A stretch of DNA of 64,000 nt from Serratia liquefaciens ATCC 27592 (GTDB taxonomy: Bacteria > Pseudomonadota > Gammaproteobacteria > Enterobacterales > Enterobacteriaceae): NCBI RefSeq assembly GCF_000422085.1, contig NC_021741.1:1922001-1986000 (forward strand), written 5' to 3'. Below the pieces are notes generated by a model. The model did no database searches, was not told where the DNA came from, and saw only the letters and a program-made list of their open reading frames with translations. Position 1 is the stretch's first letter, and the number at the start of each line of letters is the position of its first letter. Shown one piece after another: positions 56,643 to 64,000 of the stretch. The position numbers and the translations under genes are program-made.

Positions 56643-57311
56643 TCAGCCGATCAGATAGTATTTCAGCGTGTGTTTCATGTCCGGGCTGAGATCTTCAATG
56701 GATTTCAGCATCCAGCGCAAATAGCCGGGATCTTCCTGCGCAATGCGATCAATTTCCTGCCCACGGTATTTTCCGAACTTAAACTTCTTCAACAGCACCG
56801 GCTGCTCGGTGATTTGCGCCATTTGCTCCGGCGTCCAGCCTGAATCCTTGATGATGCGTTGCAGCAGCGCGGCGGTCACGTAGCAGTCATACAATGCGCG
56901 GTGCGGATACAGCGTCGTGTCCTGCGGCAATTGCACATCCAGATTGAGCGCGTAGCGCAGATATTGGTTGCCGTATTTGATGTCCGGGTACAGGTTACGG
57001 GCCAGCTTCATGGTGCAGATCCAGGCGCCGTTCATTTCAGGCAGTACGCCGCGATCGAAAGCCGCATTGTGAGCGACATAGTAGGGGCTGCCGAGATAAC
57101 GCCCGATCGCCACCGCGATCCGCGGTTTCCCTTCGACCATCTGCTCGGTAATGTGGTGAATAGCCATGGCTTCAATGCCAATTGGCCTGTCAGGGCTGAT
57201 CAAATCGCTCATGGGATTGGTGATTTGCCCGTCAATCAGATCGACAGAGGCCACTTCGACTACGCCGCCTTCCAGCCCGCAGGTTTCAGTGTCTATTACG
57301 CGTAAATTCAT
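56643..57311 (-). CDS. exoX: Exodeoxyribonuclease X
   Basis: A 222-residue DEDDh exonuclease: IDTETCGLEGGVVEVASVD (motif I Asp-Glu), VAHNAAFDRGVLPEM (motif II), and HRALYDCYVTAALL (motif III His/Asp). ExoX removes 3' nucleotides in mismatch and UV repair. GAGGAAACC precedes the ATG. Convergent with ptrB, and divergent in strand from the DksA-like gene. Confidence 0.95.
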   Translation of the reverse strand: MNLRVIDTETCGLEGGVVEVASVDLIDGQITNPMSDLISPDRPIGIEAMAIHHITEQMVEGKPRIAVAIGRYLGSPYYVAHNAAFDRGVLPEMNGAWICTMKLARNLYPDIKYGNQYLRYALNLDVQLPQDTTLYPHRALYDCYVTAALLQRIIKDSGWTPEQMAQITEQPVLLKKFKFGKYRGQEIDRIAQEDPGYLRWMLKSIEDLSPDMKHTLKYYLIG

Positions 57312-57398
57312 GGTTTCCTCAGGATGGCTGCACAGGTTTAGCTTAACGGGCCGTTACGCCAATGCCAACCGTTGAAAGCGGGGAGGTTATTTCAGGCA

Positions 57399-57424
57399 AC
57401 AAAAAACCCGCCTTGGCGGGTTTA
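57399..57424 (-). terminator. Terminator of the lysine-rich small gene
   Basis: AAACCCGCC/GGCGGGTTT stem with TTTTTT on the minus strand, 22 bases after the stop. Confidence 0.88.
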
Positions 57425-57445
57425 ACTCTACGGTTAGAAGTTCGC

Positions 57446-57556
57446 TTACTCGCCGGACGTTTGCCCTTTCTTGGCGCGTTTGCCTGCGCGTTTTTCAGCA
57501 GGGGTTTTCAACGGCTTCTTCTTCGCATTTTTTTTGCTATCCATTCCCTTACTCAT
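57446..57556 (-). CDS. Very small lysine-rich protein
   Basis: 36 codons with GAGAGG five bases before the ATG and a strong terminator after the stop, so it looks like a genuine monocistronic gene. Starts MSKGMDSKKNAKKKPLKTPA and is about 40 % Lys plus Arg, with no hydrophobic part. Such composition suits nucleic-acid or ribosome binding (inference). I do not recognise a family. It is on the minus strand, downstream of the Zur box, and opposed to the DksA-like gene. Confidence 0.7.
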   Translation of the reverse strand: MSKGMDSKKNAKKKPLKTPAEKRAGKRAKKGQTSGE

Positions 57557-57706
57557 GATGGCCTCTCAGTTACCTATGGTTGGGTGGGTTGCTCAGCCAT
57601 TAACCCCCTTACGCCTGTCGGATGCAAGCATGAAAGCAGGTGTTTTAGTTAATCGATTGTTTATAGGTTGAATTTTGTTTTTCAGGAAAGGCTGCTGAAA
57701 ATATTT

Positions 57707-57729
57707 GATATGTTATAATATAACAATTA
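57707..57729 (+). promoter_or_regulatory. Zur operator upstream of the DksA-like gene
   Basis: The core TGTTATA-A-TATAACA (57711-57725) is a perfect palindrome and matches the enterobacterial Zur consensus GAAATGTTATAnTATAACATTTC in 18 or more of 23 positions. It lies 21 bases before the ATG, overlapping the likely promoter. The divergent lysine-rich gene starts 151 bases to the left. Confidence 0.88.
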
Positions 57730-57749
57730 ATTCCTAACCGGAGAGCGCC

Positions 57750-58175
57750 ATGACAGTCGTTTCCATGTTAAACCAGCAACAGCTCCTGGCCATGCCGGAG
57801 TCTGACTACATGAACCCGGCGCAGCGGGCCTTTTTTCGCCAGCGCTTGCTGGAAGAGCAGCAAAAACTGCTGCAGCACATCGATGCGTTGAAGCGGGATA
57901 TCGACAGCGGTGAAGTTTCAGGTGACGAAGCGGACAAGGCCGCGCGTGAAGAAGACTTGCGGTTGCTGTTTCGCCAGTTGGATCGCGAAAGCCGTTTGCT
58001 GCCGAAAATCAGCGCGGCGCTGACGCGTTTGTATAACGGCGACTATGGTTATTGCCGTGAAAGCGGAGAGCCTATTGGCCTGGCGCGCTTGCTGTTGCGG
58101 CCAACGGCGGAACTGAGCATTGAGGCCAAAACCGCGCAGGAAATGCGCGAACCGCATCTGCGTAAGCGGGGTTGA
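57750..58175 (+). CDS. DksA paralogue lacking the zinc-finger cysteines
   Basis: A 141-residue DksA/TraR protein. The coiled-coil tip keeps DEADKAA (Asp59, Asp62, Ala64), corresponding to Asp71/Asp74/Ala76 of DksA, so it should work on RNA polymerase. The zinc-finger positions, same spacing as C114-x2-C117-x17-C135-x2-C138, are Cys102, Ser105, Ser123 and Ala126, leaving one Cys. It resembles Pseudomonas DksA2, a zinc-independent version made when zinc is scarce. CGGAGAGCG precedes the ATG. Derepression by Zur is expected. Confidence 0.88.
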   Translation: MTVVSMLNQQQLLAMPESDYMNPAQRAFFRQRLLEEQQKLLQHIDALKRDIDSGEVSGDEADKAAREEDLRLLFRQLDRESRLLPKISAALTRLYNGDYGYCRESGEPIGLARLLLRPTAELSIEAKTAQEMREPHLRKRG

Positions 58176-58317
58176 TTCTACGGCTGGCTCCCAACGGCCA
58201 GCCGGTATTTTGCCGGCAAGTCGTATTCATTTTAAGCAAACGAACCTTAACTTGTTGGGGAGCGTAGGAGTTTTCAGGATTTACCGTTGACCAAATGAGT
58301 GGCTTCGGCTTTGATGA

Positions 58318-59301
<984 letters not shown>

Positions 59302-59305
59302 CACC

Positions 59306-59331
59306 GAGCCCGCCACTACGGCGGGCTTTTA
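59306..59331 (+). terminator. Terminator after pip
   Basis: AGCCCGCC/GGCGGGCT stem with TTTT, ending at the holE stop codon. Confidence 0.82.
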
Positions 59332-59562
59332 TTATTTGGATTTCGGTTCGTACGGCAGGCGCGAATACTTGTGCGATTCGGCACGGTAGTGCGCCACGCG
59401 TTCGCGGAAATAATCACGCAGGTGTTCGGGCTGTTCACGCTCAACCATTTCGGGGATCACCGGCATGTTGTAGCGCTCTTTGAACGCCACGCCGGAAGCT
59501 GCGAGATCAACGTTCACTTTGTCCATCTCTTCTTTGGAAAGCTCTGCCAAATTGTAACCCAC
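59332..59562 (-). CDS. holE: DNA polymerase III subunit theta
   Basis: A 76-residue protein matching E. coli Hol[41 protein letters not shown], and C-terminal [10 protein letters not shown]. Theta binds epsilon in the polymerase III core. Start taken as GTG at 59562 behind AAGGAG; the frame is open to 59712 but the extra part is not family-like and includes the promoter region. Same small-gene order near yobA as in E. coli. Confidence 0.95.
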   Translation of the reverse strand: MGYNLAELSKEEMDKVNVDLAASGVAFKERYNMPVIPEMVEREQPEHLRDYFRERVAHYRAESHKYSRLPYEPKSK

Positions 59563-59934
59563 CGTATTCTCCTTACTGTTACCGCATTGGATCAGCGCAG
59601 AAGGTAATCCACCCGGCGGCGCTTGGCAAGCCTGAAGCGCGCAGGGGGAGATGGTCACCAATAACCGGTAACGGAAAAGGTTATTTATTATTCGTTCAGC
59701 AATGCAATTCATTTATTATTTTAAATAAGAATGATTCGCTTTTTGATTAAATTTACAGATGGAAATAGTTATCATAATTATTTAAATGAATAATTGGTGT
59801 TTTTCATAACTAGTTGATTTTATTTTAATTTAAAATTAAATCATCGATGATGTAAATCAGGTGTGTTTATTTTGTTTTCGTCAGGGCATAATGCGGAAAA
59901 ATTAAGTTGATACCTGCAAAATAAAGGAATGATT
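59563..59934. promoter_or_regulatory. AT-rich intergenic region holE / ftnA
   Basis: 372 bases, very AT-rich from 59700 to 59860, holding the promoters of divergent holE and ftnA. Segments such as AATAGTTATCATAATTA near 59764 resemble Fur or H-NS targets; E. coli ftnA is activated by Fur through H-NS displacement. No coding frame. Confidence 0.5.
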
Positions 59935-60453
59935 ATGCTGACGCCTGAAATGACCAAAAAGCTGAATGAGCAACTGAACCTGGAGTTCTACTCTGCCAAC
60001 CTGTATCTGCAAATGAGTGCCTGGTGCAGCGATAAAGGCTTTGAAGGTGCCGCGGCATTCCTTAAAGAACACTCTCAGGAAGAGATGCAGCACATGCAGC
60101 GCCTGTTCGAATACCTCAGTGATACCGGTGCACTGCCGCTGTTGGGCACCATCGCCGCGCCGCCGGTTGAGTTTGGTTCCCTGGCAGAGGTGTTCCAACA
60201 GACGTACGAACATGAGCAACTGATCACCCGCCAGATTAATGAACTGGCGCACGCGGCAATGACCGCTCATGACTATTCAACCTTCAACTTCCTGCAGTGG
60301 TATGTTGCCGAGCAGCACGAAGAAGAGAAGCTGTTCAAGTCCGTACTGGATAAACTGGCGCTGGTGGGCAACAGCGGCAATGCCCTGTTCTTCATTGATA
60401 AAGATCTGAAGAAAATGGGTGCGGCCGGCGAAAACGGTAACGGCCAGGCCTAA
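59935..60453 (+). CDS. ftnA: Non-haem ferritin FtnA
   Basis: A 172-residue ferritin, four-helix bundle. The ferroxidase residues appear in order: [14 protein letters not shown] (Glu17, Tyr), [18 protein letters not shown] (Glu/His), and [12 protein letters not shown] (Glu/Gln). Stores iron in a 24-mer. ATG 59935 (AAGGA upstream) preferred over an ATA-like codon two residues earlier. Seven residues longer than E. coli FtnA, with a Gly/Asn-rich tail. Confidence 0.95.
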   Translation: MLTPEMTKKLNEQLNLEFYSANLYLQMSAWCSDKGFEGAAAFLKEHSQEEMQHMQRLFEYLSDTGALPLLGTIAAPPVEFGSLAEVFQQTYEHEQLITRQINELAHAAMTAHDYSTFNFLQWYVAEQHEEEKLFKSVLDKLALVGNSGNALFFIDKDLKKMGAAGENGNGQA

Positions 60454-60464
60454 TCCTTTTGTAG

Positions 60465-60503
60465 AAAACCGCGTGTCGGCGTTGGCCGGTGCGCGGTTTT
60501 TTT
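60465..60503 (+). terminator. Terminator after ftnA
   Basis: AAACCGCG/CGCGGTTT with a long GC-rich inner part, then TTTTTTT. Confidence 0.88.
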
Positions 60504-60578
60504 ATGCCCTGCATTTATCGCGGTTTTACAGCGATATGTGCTACTGGATCGCAAAATGCCAGCGTTCTGCTCGACTTG

Positions 60579-60597
60579 CATAATGACACTCGTTATC
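60579..60597. promoter_or_regulatory. Fur-box-like site upstream of yobA
   Basis: The minus strand reads GATAACGAGTGTCATTATG, agreeing with the 19-base Fur consensus GATAATGATAATCATTATC at 13-14 positions including both outer arms. 172 bases before yobA. Confidence 0.5.
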
Positions 60598-60768
60598 ATT
60601 TGACGCGATACGCTACAGGGAAGGTTGAGAGTCAAAACAGGGGGTTACTCCCATAATTCTGTTTACCCGTGGCGCAATCATCTGCGGTGGGTTGGGCTGC
60701 TGATACATCGCCCTGGCGGTTAGCCTGGCTCCTTATCACCCTCGATTATTGCTTTAAGGGATATCACT

Positions 60769-61152
60769 GTGATCGGTAAAATTCGGACTTCTTATCGCCT
60801 GCTTTCCACCATTTTCGTGCTGTTTGTCGGGCTGTCCTCACAGCAGGCACTGGCGCATGCCCATTTAAAAGTTGAAACGCCGGCGGCAGATGCCAGCGTG
60901 AGTCCGGCACCCAAGGTGCTGACGCTCAATTTCTCCGAGGGTATTGAGCCCAACTTCAGCGGCATTAAAATCACCGGCCCAGACAACGCCGAAGTGAAAA
61001 CCGGCAAGCTGCAGCTCGATGCGAACAACAATACCCAGGTCAATCTGCCTATCGAAGGCGATCTGGCGGCAGGCAAATATAACGTCAGCTGGCATGTGGT
61101 GTCGGTCGACGGTCATAAAACCAAGGGCCAATACAGCTTCACCGTAAACTGA
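60769..61152 (+). CDS. yobA: CopC-domain protein YobA
   Basis: A 127-residue exported CopC-like protein. Signal peptide ends at QQALA/HAHLK; the mature start HAHL and the later His (SWHVVSVDGHKTKG) are the Cu(II) ligands of CopC. E. coli YobA is thought to work with YebZ in copper handling. GTG start at 60769 with AAGGG upstream. Followed by yebZ after three bases, then yebY, forming an operon. Confidence 0.92.
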   Translation: MIGKIRTSYRLLSTIFVLFVGLSSQQALAHAHLKVETPAADASVSPAPKVLTLNFSEGIEPNFSGIKITGPDNAEVKTGKLQLDANNNTQVNLPIEGDLAAGKYNVSWHVVSVDGHKTKGQYSFTVN

Positions 61153-61155
61153 CCC

Positions 61156-62037
61156 ATGAGTCTGGCGACCCTGTTTGTCCTGTGTCGCTTTGTGCACTTT
61201 GCGGCGGTGATGCTGATGTTTGGCTCCAGCTTATTCACCGCCTTATTGTCGCCGCAGCGCCTTTCTACGTATCTCACCCGTGATGTGCGTCCTTTGTTGG
61301 TCTCTTGCACCTGGCTTGCCGGGCTTTCCGCTATTGCGTTGCTGGCTATTCAGGCCGGGCAGATGGGGGACGGCTGGGCAGATACCTGGCGGCTGGACGT
61401 GTGGTGGGCGGTACTGGGCACCACCTTTGGCGAGGTTTGGCGCTGGCACCTGGGCATTTCAATGCTGGCATTGCTGAGCCTGTGGCTCGCCGAGCCACGT
61501 CGTACACAACTGCTGGCGCTGCTTTCCACATTGCTGTTGGTCAGCATGGCGTTTATCGGCCATGCGGCGATGCATGGTGGGGGGCTTGGCGCACTGCATC
61601 GTTTCAATCATGCGCTGCACCTGCTGGCGGCCGGGTACTGGTTTGGCAGCCTGTTGCCGCTGCTGGTCTGTTTGCGCTATCTGGTCCAACCGCAGTGGCG
61701 CAGCGACGCGGTGACCACATTGATACGCTTCTCGCGCTGGGGACACCTGGCTGTGGCGCTGGTGCTGCTGACCGGCGTAATCAACAGTTTGATCATTCTC
61801 GGCAGTTGGCCGTTGGACGTAGATTCTCCGTACCAACGCCTGCTGCTGTTTAAAACCGCGCTGGTGGCGCTGATGGTTATGGTGGCATTAGCCAACCGCT
61901 ACGCCGTCGTCCCGGCGATGAGCAGCATGCCAAGGCTGGCGCAGCGCGGGCTGGTGCTTGCCTGCTGGGCGGAGTTGGGGTTAGGGGCGGTAGTGCTGCT
62001 GTTGGTCAGTTTATTTGCAACCTATGCGCCGGTATAA
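61156..62037 (+). CDS. yebZ: CopD-domain membrane protein YebZ
   Basis: A 293-residue polytopic protein, about eight helices, with the CopD fold: HFAAVMLMFGSSLF at the N-terminus, HAAMHGGGLGALHRFNHALHLLAAGYWFGSL in the middle, His-rich as expected for metal passage. Presumed copper importer partner of YobA. Three bases after yobA, translationally coupled. Confidence 0.93.
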   Translation: MSLATLFVLCRFVHFAAVMLMFGSSLFTALLSPQRLSTYLTRDVRPLLVSCTWLAGLSAIALLAIQAGQMGDGWADTWRLDVWWAVLGTTFGEVWRWHLGISMLALLSLWLAEPRRTQLLALLSTLLLVSMAFIGHAAMHGGGLGALHRFNHALHLLAAGYWFGSLLPLLVCLRYLVQPQWRSDAVTTLIRFSRWGHLAVALVLLTGVINSLIILGSWPLDVDSPYQRLLLFKTALVALMVMVALANRYAVVPAMSSMPRLAQRGLVLACWAELGLGAVVLLLVSLFATYAPV

Positions 62038-62106
62038 CATTCCGGCTTGCCGGATGCCCCCAAACTGCGGGAAAATTGAATCAAATAGCAACCCTAAGGC
62101 CATAAC

Positions 62107-62448
62107 ATGAAATCGGTATTACTTGGCATGACGCTGCTGGCAACCGCGACCGGTGCTTTGGCAGCAGACCAACTGGTGAACATCACCAAGCTGGAATACG
62201 GCAAGCAGTGGGCGTTCACCAAAGAAGAAGTGACGCTGCAGTGCCGCAGCGGCGGTGCGTTGTTCGTGCTCAACAACAGCACGCTAATGCAGTACCCGCT
62301 TAACGCGGCCGCAGAAGCGCAGGTGAAAGCAGGGCAGCAACGCGCTCAACCGCTGGACGTGATCCTGCTCGATGACGCCGCCAATCCGGGCCATAAGATG
62401 AGTGTTGAGCCGTACCGCGAACGCGCCGAGAAGCTCTGCGCGAACTAA
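62107..62448 (+). CDS. yebY: YebY family protein (DUF2511)
   Basis: A 113-residue exported protein: signal peptide MKSVLLGMTLLATATGALA/AD, then the DUF2511 domain with NITKLEYGKQWAFTKEEVTLQ and two Cys (LQCRSGGAL and the C-terminal EKLCAN) that probably pair. E. coli YebY binds copper and enables copper uptake. Sixty-nine bases after yebZ. Directly followed by sdsR. Confidence 0.93.
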   Translation: MKSVLLGMTLLATATGALAADQLVNITKLEYGKQWAFTKEEVTLQCRSGGALFVLNNSTLMQYPLNAAAEAQVKAGQQRAQPLDVILLDDAANPGHKMSVEPYRERAEKLCAN

Positions 62449-62580
62449 TCGCTTATCCCCCAATGGCTTAGTACGAGGTTAACCGGTGATGAATAATTGC
62501 ACGAAATTAATTCCGTAATGAAACTATCACCGGCCGTGCGGCTGGCTGGCAAAAATAGCGCGGTAAGCTACTCTTAAAGT

Positions 62581-62686
62581 GCACGGCTGAACAAGCCTTG
62601 CACAAAATGCCAACTTTTAGCGCACGGCTCTCTCCCAAGAGCCATTTCCCTAGACCGAATATAGGAATCGTATTCGGTCTTTTTTT
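62581..62686 (+). ncRNA. sdsR: Small regulatory RNA SdsR (RyeB)
   Basis: From 62609 to 62680 the sequence (ATGCCAACTTTTAGCGCACG, a GGCTCT/AGAGCC hairpin, then the ACCGAATA/TATTCGGT terminator with seven T) is nearly identical to E. coli SdsR/RyeB, including the strong 3' terminator at 62652-62686. A sigma-S-type -10 (CTACTCTTAA, 62568-62577) precedes it, fitting a start near 62581 and a length of about 106. Next to yebY, as in E. coli. SdsR is an Hfq-bound stationary-phase RNA acting on mutS, ompD and others in relatives. The opposite-strand RyeA was not assigned. Confidence 0.88.
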
Positions 62687-62755
62687 GTGTTTGATTTTAA
62701 AGAGATTATTTACTTTTGTCCGAAATGTGTTCGAATTTTGATATTCGGTCTTTTT
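62671..62755 (+). repeat. Direct repeat TATTCGGTCTTTTT flanking a 57-base spacer
   Basis: TATTCGGTCTTTTT at 62671-62684 (sdsR 3' end) and again at 62742-62755, the second inside the broken integrase. Likely attachment-site sequence of the element integrated at sdsR. Confidence 0.55.
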
Positions 62756-63318
62756 CAGAATCACGTGCTCTTTTACCATCGTATTGAGGTATTTCAGCGT
62801 CTTCATCTCTGAAGTATGCCCCATACTTTATGCGCAAAATCCCTTCCTCATTCCTTTTCATACAACCGCCCAGCCAGGCTCCTGACCTCGTGGAACGTCG
62901 GCGGGTTATCCTCAAACTCGAGTGCTGAGGCTTTTCGCGTAGCAACAAACTTTTTTGTTAACCCATAGGGTGTAAGGATCCGTTAGGGCCATTTTTCTGA
63001 TGCCGGCGCTTAGTAGAAAATTTCTCGTGCTAGGCCCTTCGGCAGAGATCGATCACTGCTCCCAACTGCAGGCCATGCATTTCAGTTTTAGGTCGAGGGT
63101 GGGGAGATTAGGTCGTCAGTTTTGCCCTGTTTTACCTGCAGATGGTCGTCTACGACATGGTCAAAGCGCATCCGTGTCAAATCTTCACGCCGTTGCCCGG
63201 TGTTCAGTGCCAGATCTATCGCTAAATTGAACCACGCTGGCACCGCGGTTGCGTATACTGCTTCTCGTGTGGGGAAGTGTTGCGCCAATTCCAGCCGAGT
63301 GCGCGTTACCACGACTTT
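62756..63318 (-). pseudogene. Lambda/P22-type integrase, degenerate
   Basis: Two pieces of one tyrosine recombinase. 63318-63118: TRTRLELAQ, AWFNLAIDLALNTGQRREDL, DHLQVKQGKT, with the first catalytic Arg motif TGQR. 62931-62756: FEDNPPTFHEVRSLAGRLYE (motif HxxR), then an in-frame TGA (62850-62848) where Arg is expected, then GRDFAHK, a frameshift near 62826, and GHTSEMKTLKYLN. Between them about 190 bases of unrelated sequence replace part of the core. Not functional. Confidence 0.82.
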
Positions 63319-63440
63319 TGCCTCGCGGAGAATACTGATGAGCTGTTGGTCGGAAAAACGCTTCTTCATGGGGATGTCCTCATGTGACTTATTAAGACAT
63401 TACTAACATCGGGGTGTACTAATCAACGGGGAGCAGGACA
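63319..63440 (-). mobile_element. Left-end fragment of an IS3-family element (ISEhe3-like)
   Basis: Terminal sequence TGTCCTGCTCCCCGTTGAT starts at 63440 on the minus strand. The leader CATGAGGACATCCCC and first 17 codons of the orfA transposase (MKKRFSDQQLISILREA) follow and then break off at 63319 into the integrase remnant. The rest of the IS is missing. Identification by memory of the ISEhe3 5' end; no search run. Confidence 0.72.
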
Positions 63441-63531
63441 CTTATACGAGAAATAAATTTATACTGAATGCGGGTTACATAATGAAGCAGCCTTATTATT
63501 GCTGCTCCATACTATCAAGTATCTATAAGCG
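63370..63531. other. Gap between IS fragment and tailspike gene
   Basis: Left part is IS leader to 63440; 63441-63531 is AT-rich with no recognisable gene. Confidence 0.4.
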
Positions 63532-64000
63532 TTAAGTTAGTGTGAATATGTTTTTTTTCGAATACGAAACAACACCTGATATTGTTTCTACATTTCGCTT
63601 CCAGTCATTTCCCGAGTATCCTTCCATAGTAAGTGAGCCAGATATCCTTGGGTTTGCTAACGATGGGCCAGATATCGTTACATTGCCCCATTGAAGGTTC
63701 ATAGAGCCAGTGCCATTTACGATAATTGGTGGTTTTATTCCTTGCTTGTTTACAATGGATATACGGTCTAGCTTTGGTGAAATATCATTTGCAACAGTAA
63801 TAGCTGTGCCAAACACCCTTTCAATGTATATATTTTGCACTCTAGCTGGTGCTAAAAAAATTAAAATGTTGTTAGTCACGGCTGATGAGGTAGATATAAG
63901 AGAAATGTTATTAATTGTCGCAGGTTTTGCAATTGTTACTGAGTCACCCCCATCTTGGTTGTTCATTTGAGATATGTAAATTGAATCAATGGTAACCCCG
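63532..64000 (-). CDS. Probable phage tailspike or surface beta-helix protein, C-terminal part
   Basis: The frame runs from the right window edge (no start within the window; an internal ATG lies at 63966) to a stop at 63532, 155 codons visible. Sequence is rich in Ile, Val, Asn, Ser and Thr with alternating short strands (NNISLISTSSAVTNNILIFL, QNIYIERVFGTAITVAN, ISIVNKQGIKPPIIVNG), as in right-handed beta-helix tailspikes. AT-rich compared with the rest of the window, fitting prophage origin. No catalytic residue recognised. Confidence 0.6.
   Translation of the reverse strand, partial: GVTIDSIYISQMNNQDGGDSVTIAKPATINNISLISTSSAVTNNILIFLAPARVQNIYIERVFGTAITVANDISPKLDRISIVNKQGIKPPIIVNGTGSMNLQWGNVTISGPSLANPRISGSLTMEGYSGNDWKRNVETISGVVSYSKKNIFTLT

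Noticed and set aside
62507..62824. 105-codon minus-strand frame as a new gene
   Set aside because: Its first part is the frameshifted integrase C-terminus and its last part is the antisense of sdsR.
62706..62948. 80-codon minus-strand frame as a new gene
   Set aside because: Out-of-frame reading of the integrase remnant.

Overview
The window is a chromosomal segment of an enterobacterium, most likely Serratia (inference). Nearly every housekeeping gene is close to its E. coli counterpart in sequence and length, base composition is moderately GC-rich, and the proline iminopeptidase (58348-59301) has the 317-residue length and Ser113/Asp268/His296 triad known for the Serratia marcescens enzyme. 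No replication origin, plasmid gene or CRISPR array was seen.

Layout. 1-10500: partial old-yellow-enzyme gene, trhO, yceI/yceJ, tqsA, the 38-codon yceO, a LuxR-type regulator, solA, bssS, dinI with a LexA box, pyrC. 10500-28550: rne with its long leader, divergent rluC, then yceF and the lipid-synthesis run yceD-rpmF-plsX-fabHDG-acpP-fabF, then pabC-mltG-tmk-holB-ycfH and ptsG with its operator-rich leader. 28550-35800: an accessory block between ptsG and hinT, holding a membrane protein of unknown function, mntR/mntH with an operator, a small exported protein, a LysR regulator beside a SnoaL-like protein, an SDR/HxlR pair and an orphan solute-binding protein. 35950-42500: hinT-ycfL-lpoB-thiK-nagZ-ycfP-ndh-ycfJ, with a 126-bp MITE-like repeat that ends thiK. 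42780-48500: a multidrug efflux locus (Rrf2 regulator, oqxB, oqxA, divergent rarA-like regulator). 48519-49229: two tRNA-Ser(GGA) genes inside a four-unit repeat of terminators and tRNA 3' ends. 49660-53670: POT transporter, ghrA, ycdX, ycdY. 53850-62450: yebE-ptrB, exoX, a lysine-rich small protein, a cysteine-poor DksA paralogue behind a palindromic Zur box, pip, holE, ftnA, yobA-yebZ-yebY.

Right end. Directly after yebY lies the small RNA SdsR (RyeB), overlooked by protein-based reading. Its 3' end adjoins a broken lambda/P22-type integrase, an IS3-family left-end fragment fused in frame to that integrase, and the AT-rich C-terminal part of a probable phage tailspike that runs off the window. 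I read this as a prophage or island integrated at the 3' end of sdsR.

How the genes work together. The core is envelope and lipid biosynthesis (plsX, fab genes, acpP, mltG, lpoB, nagZ) interleaved with replication and RNA metabolism (tmk, holB, holE, rne, rluC). Metal homeostasis recurs: MntR/MntH, Zur/DksA-like, ftnA, and yobA-yebZ-yebY behind a Fur-like site. The organisation joins two blocks that are distant in E. coli (ghrA-ycdXY and yebE-to-yebY).
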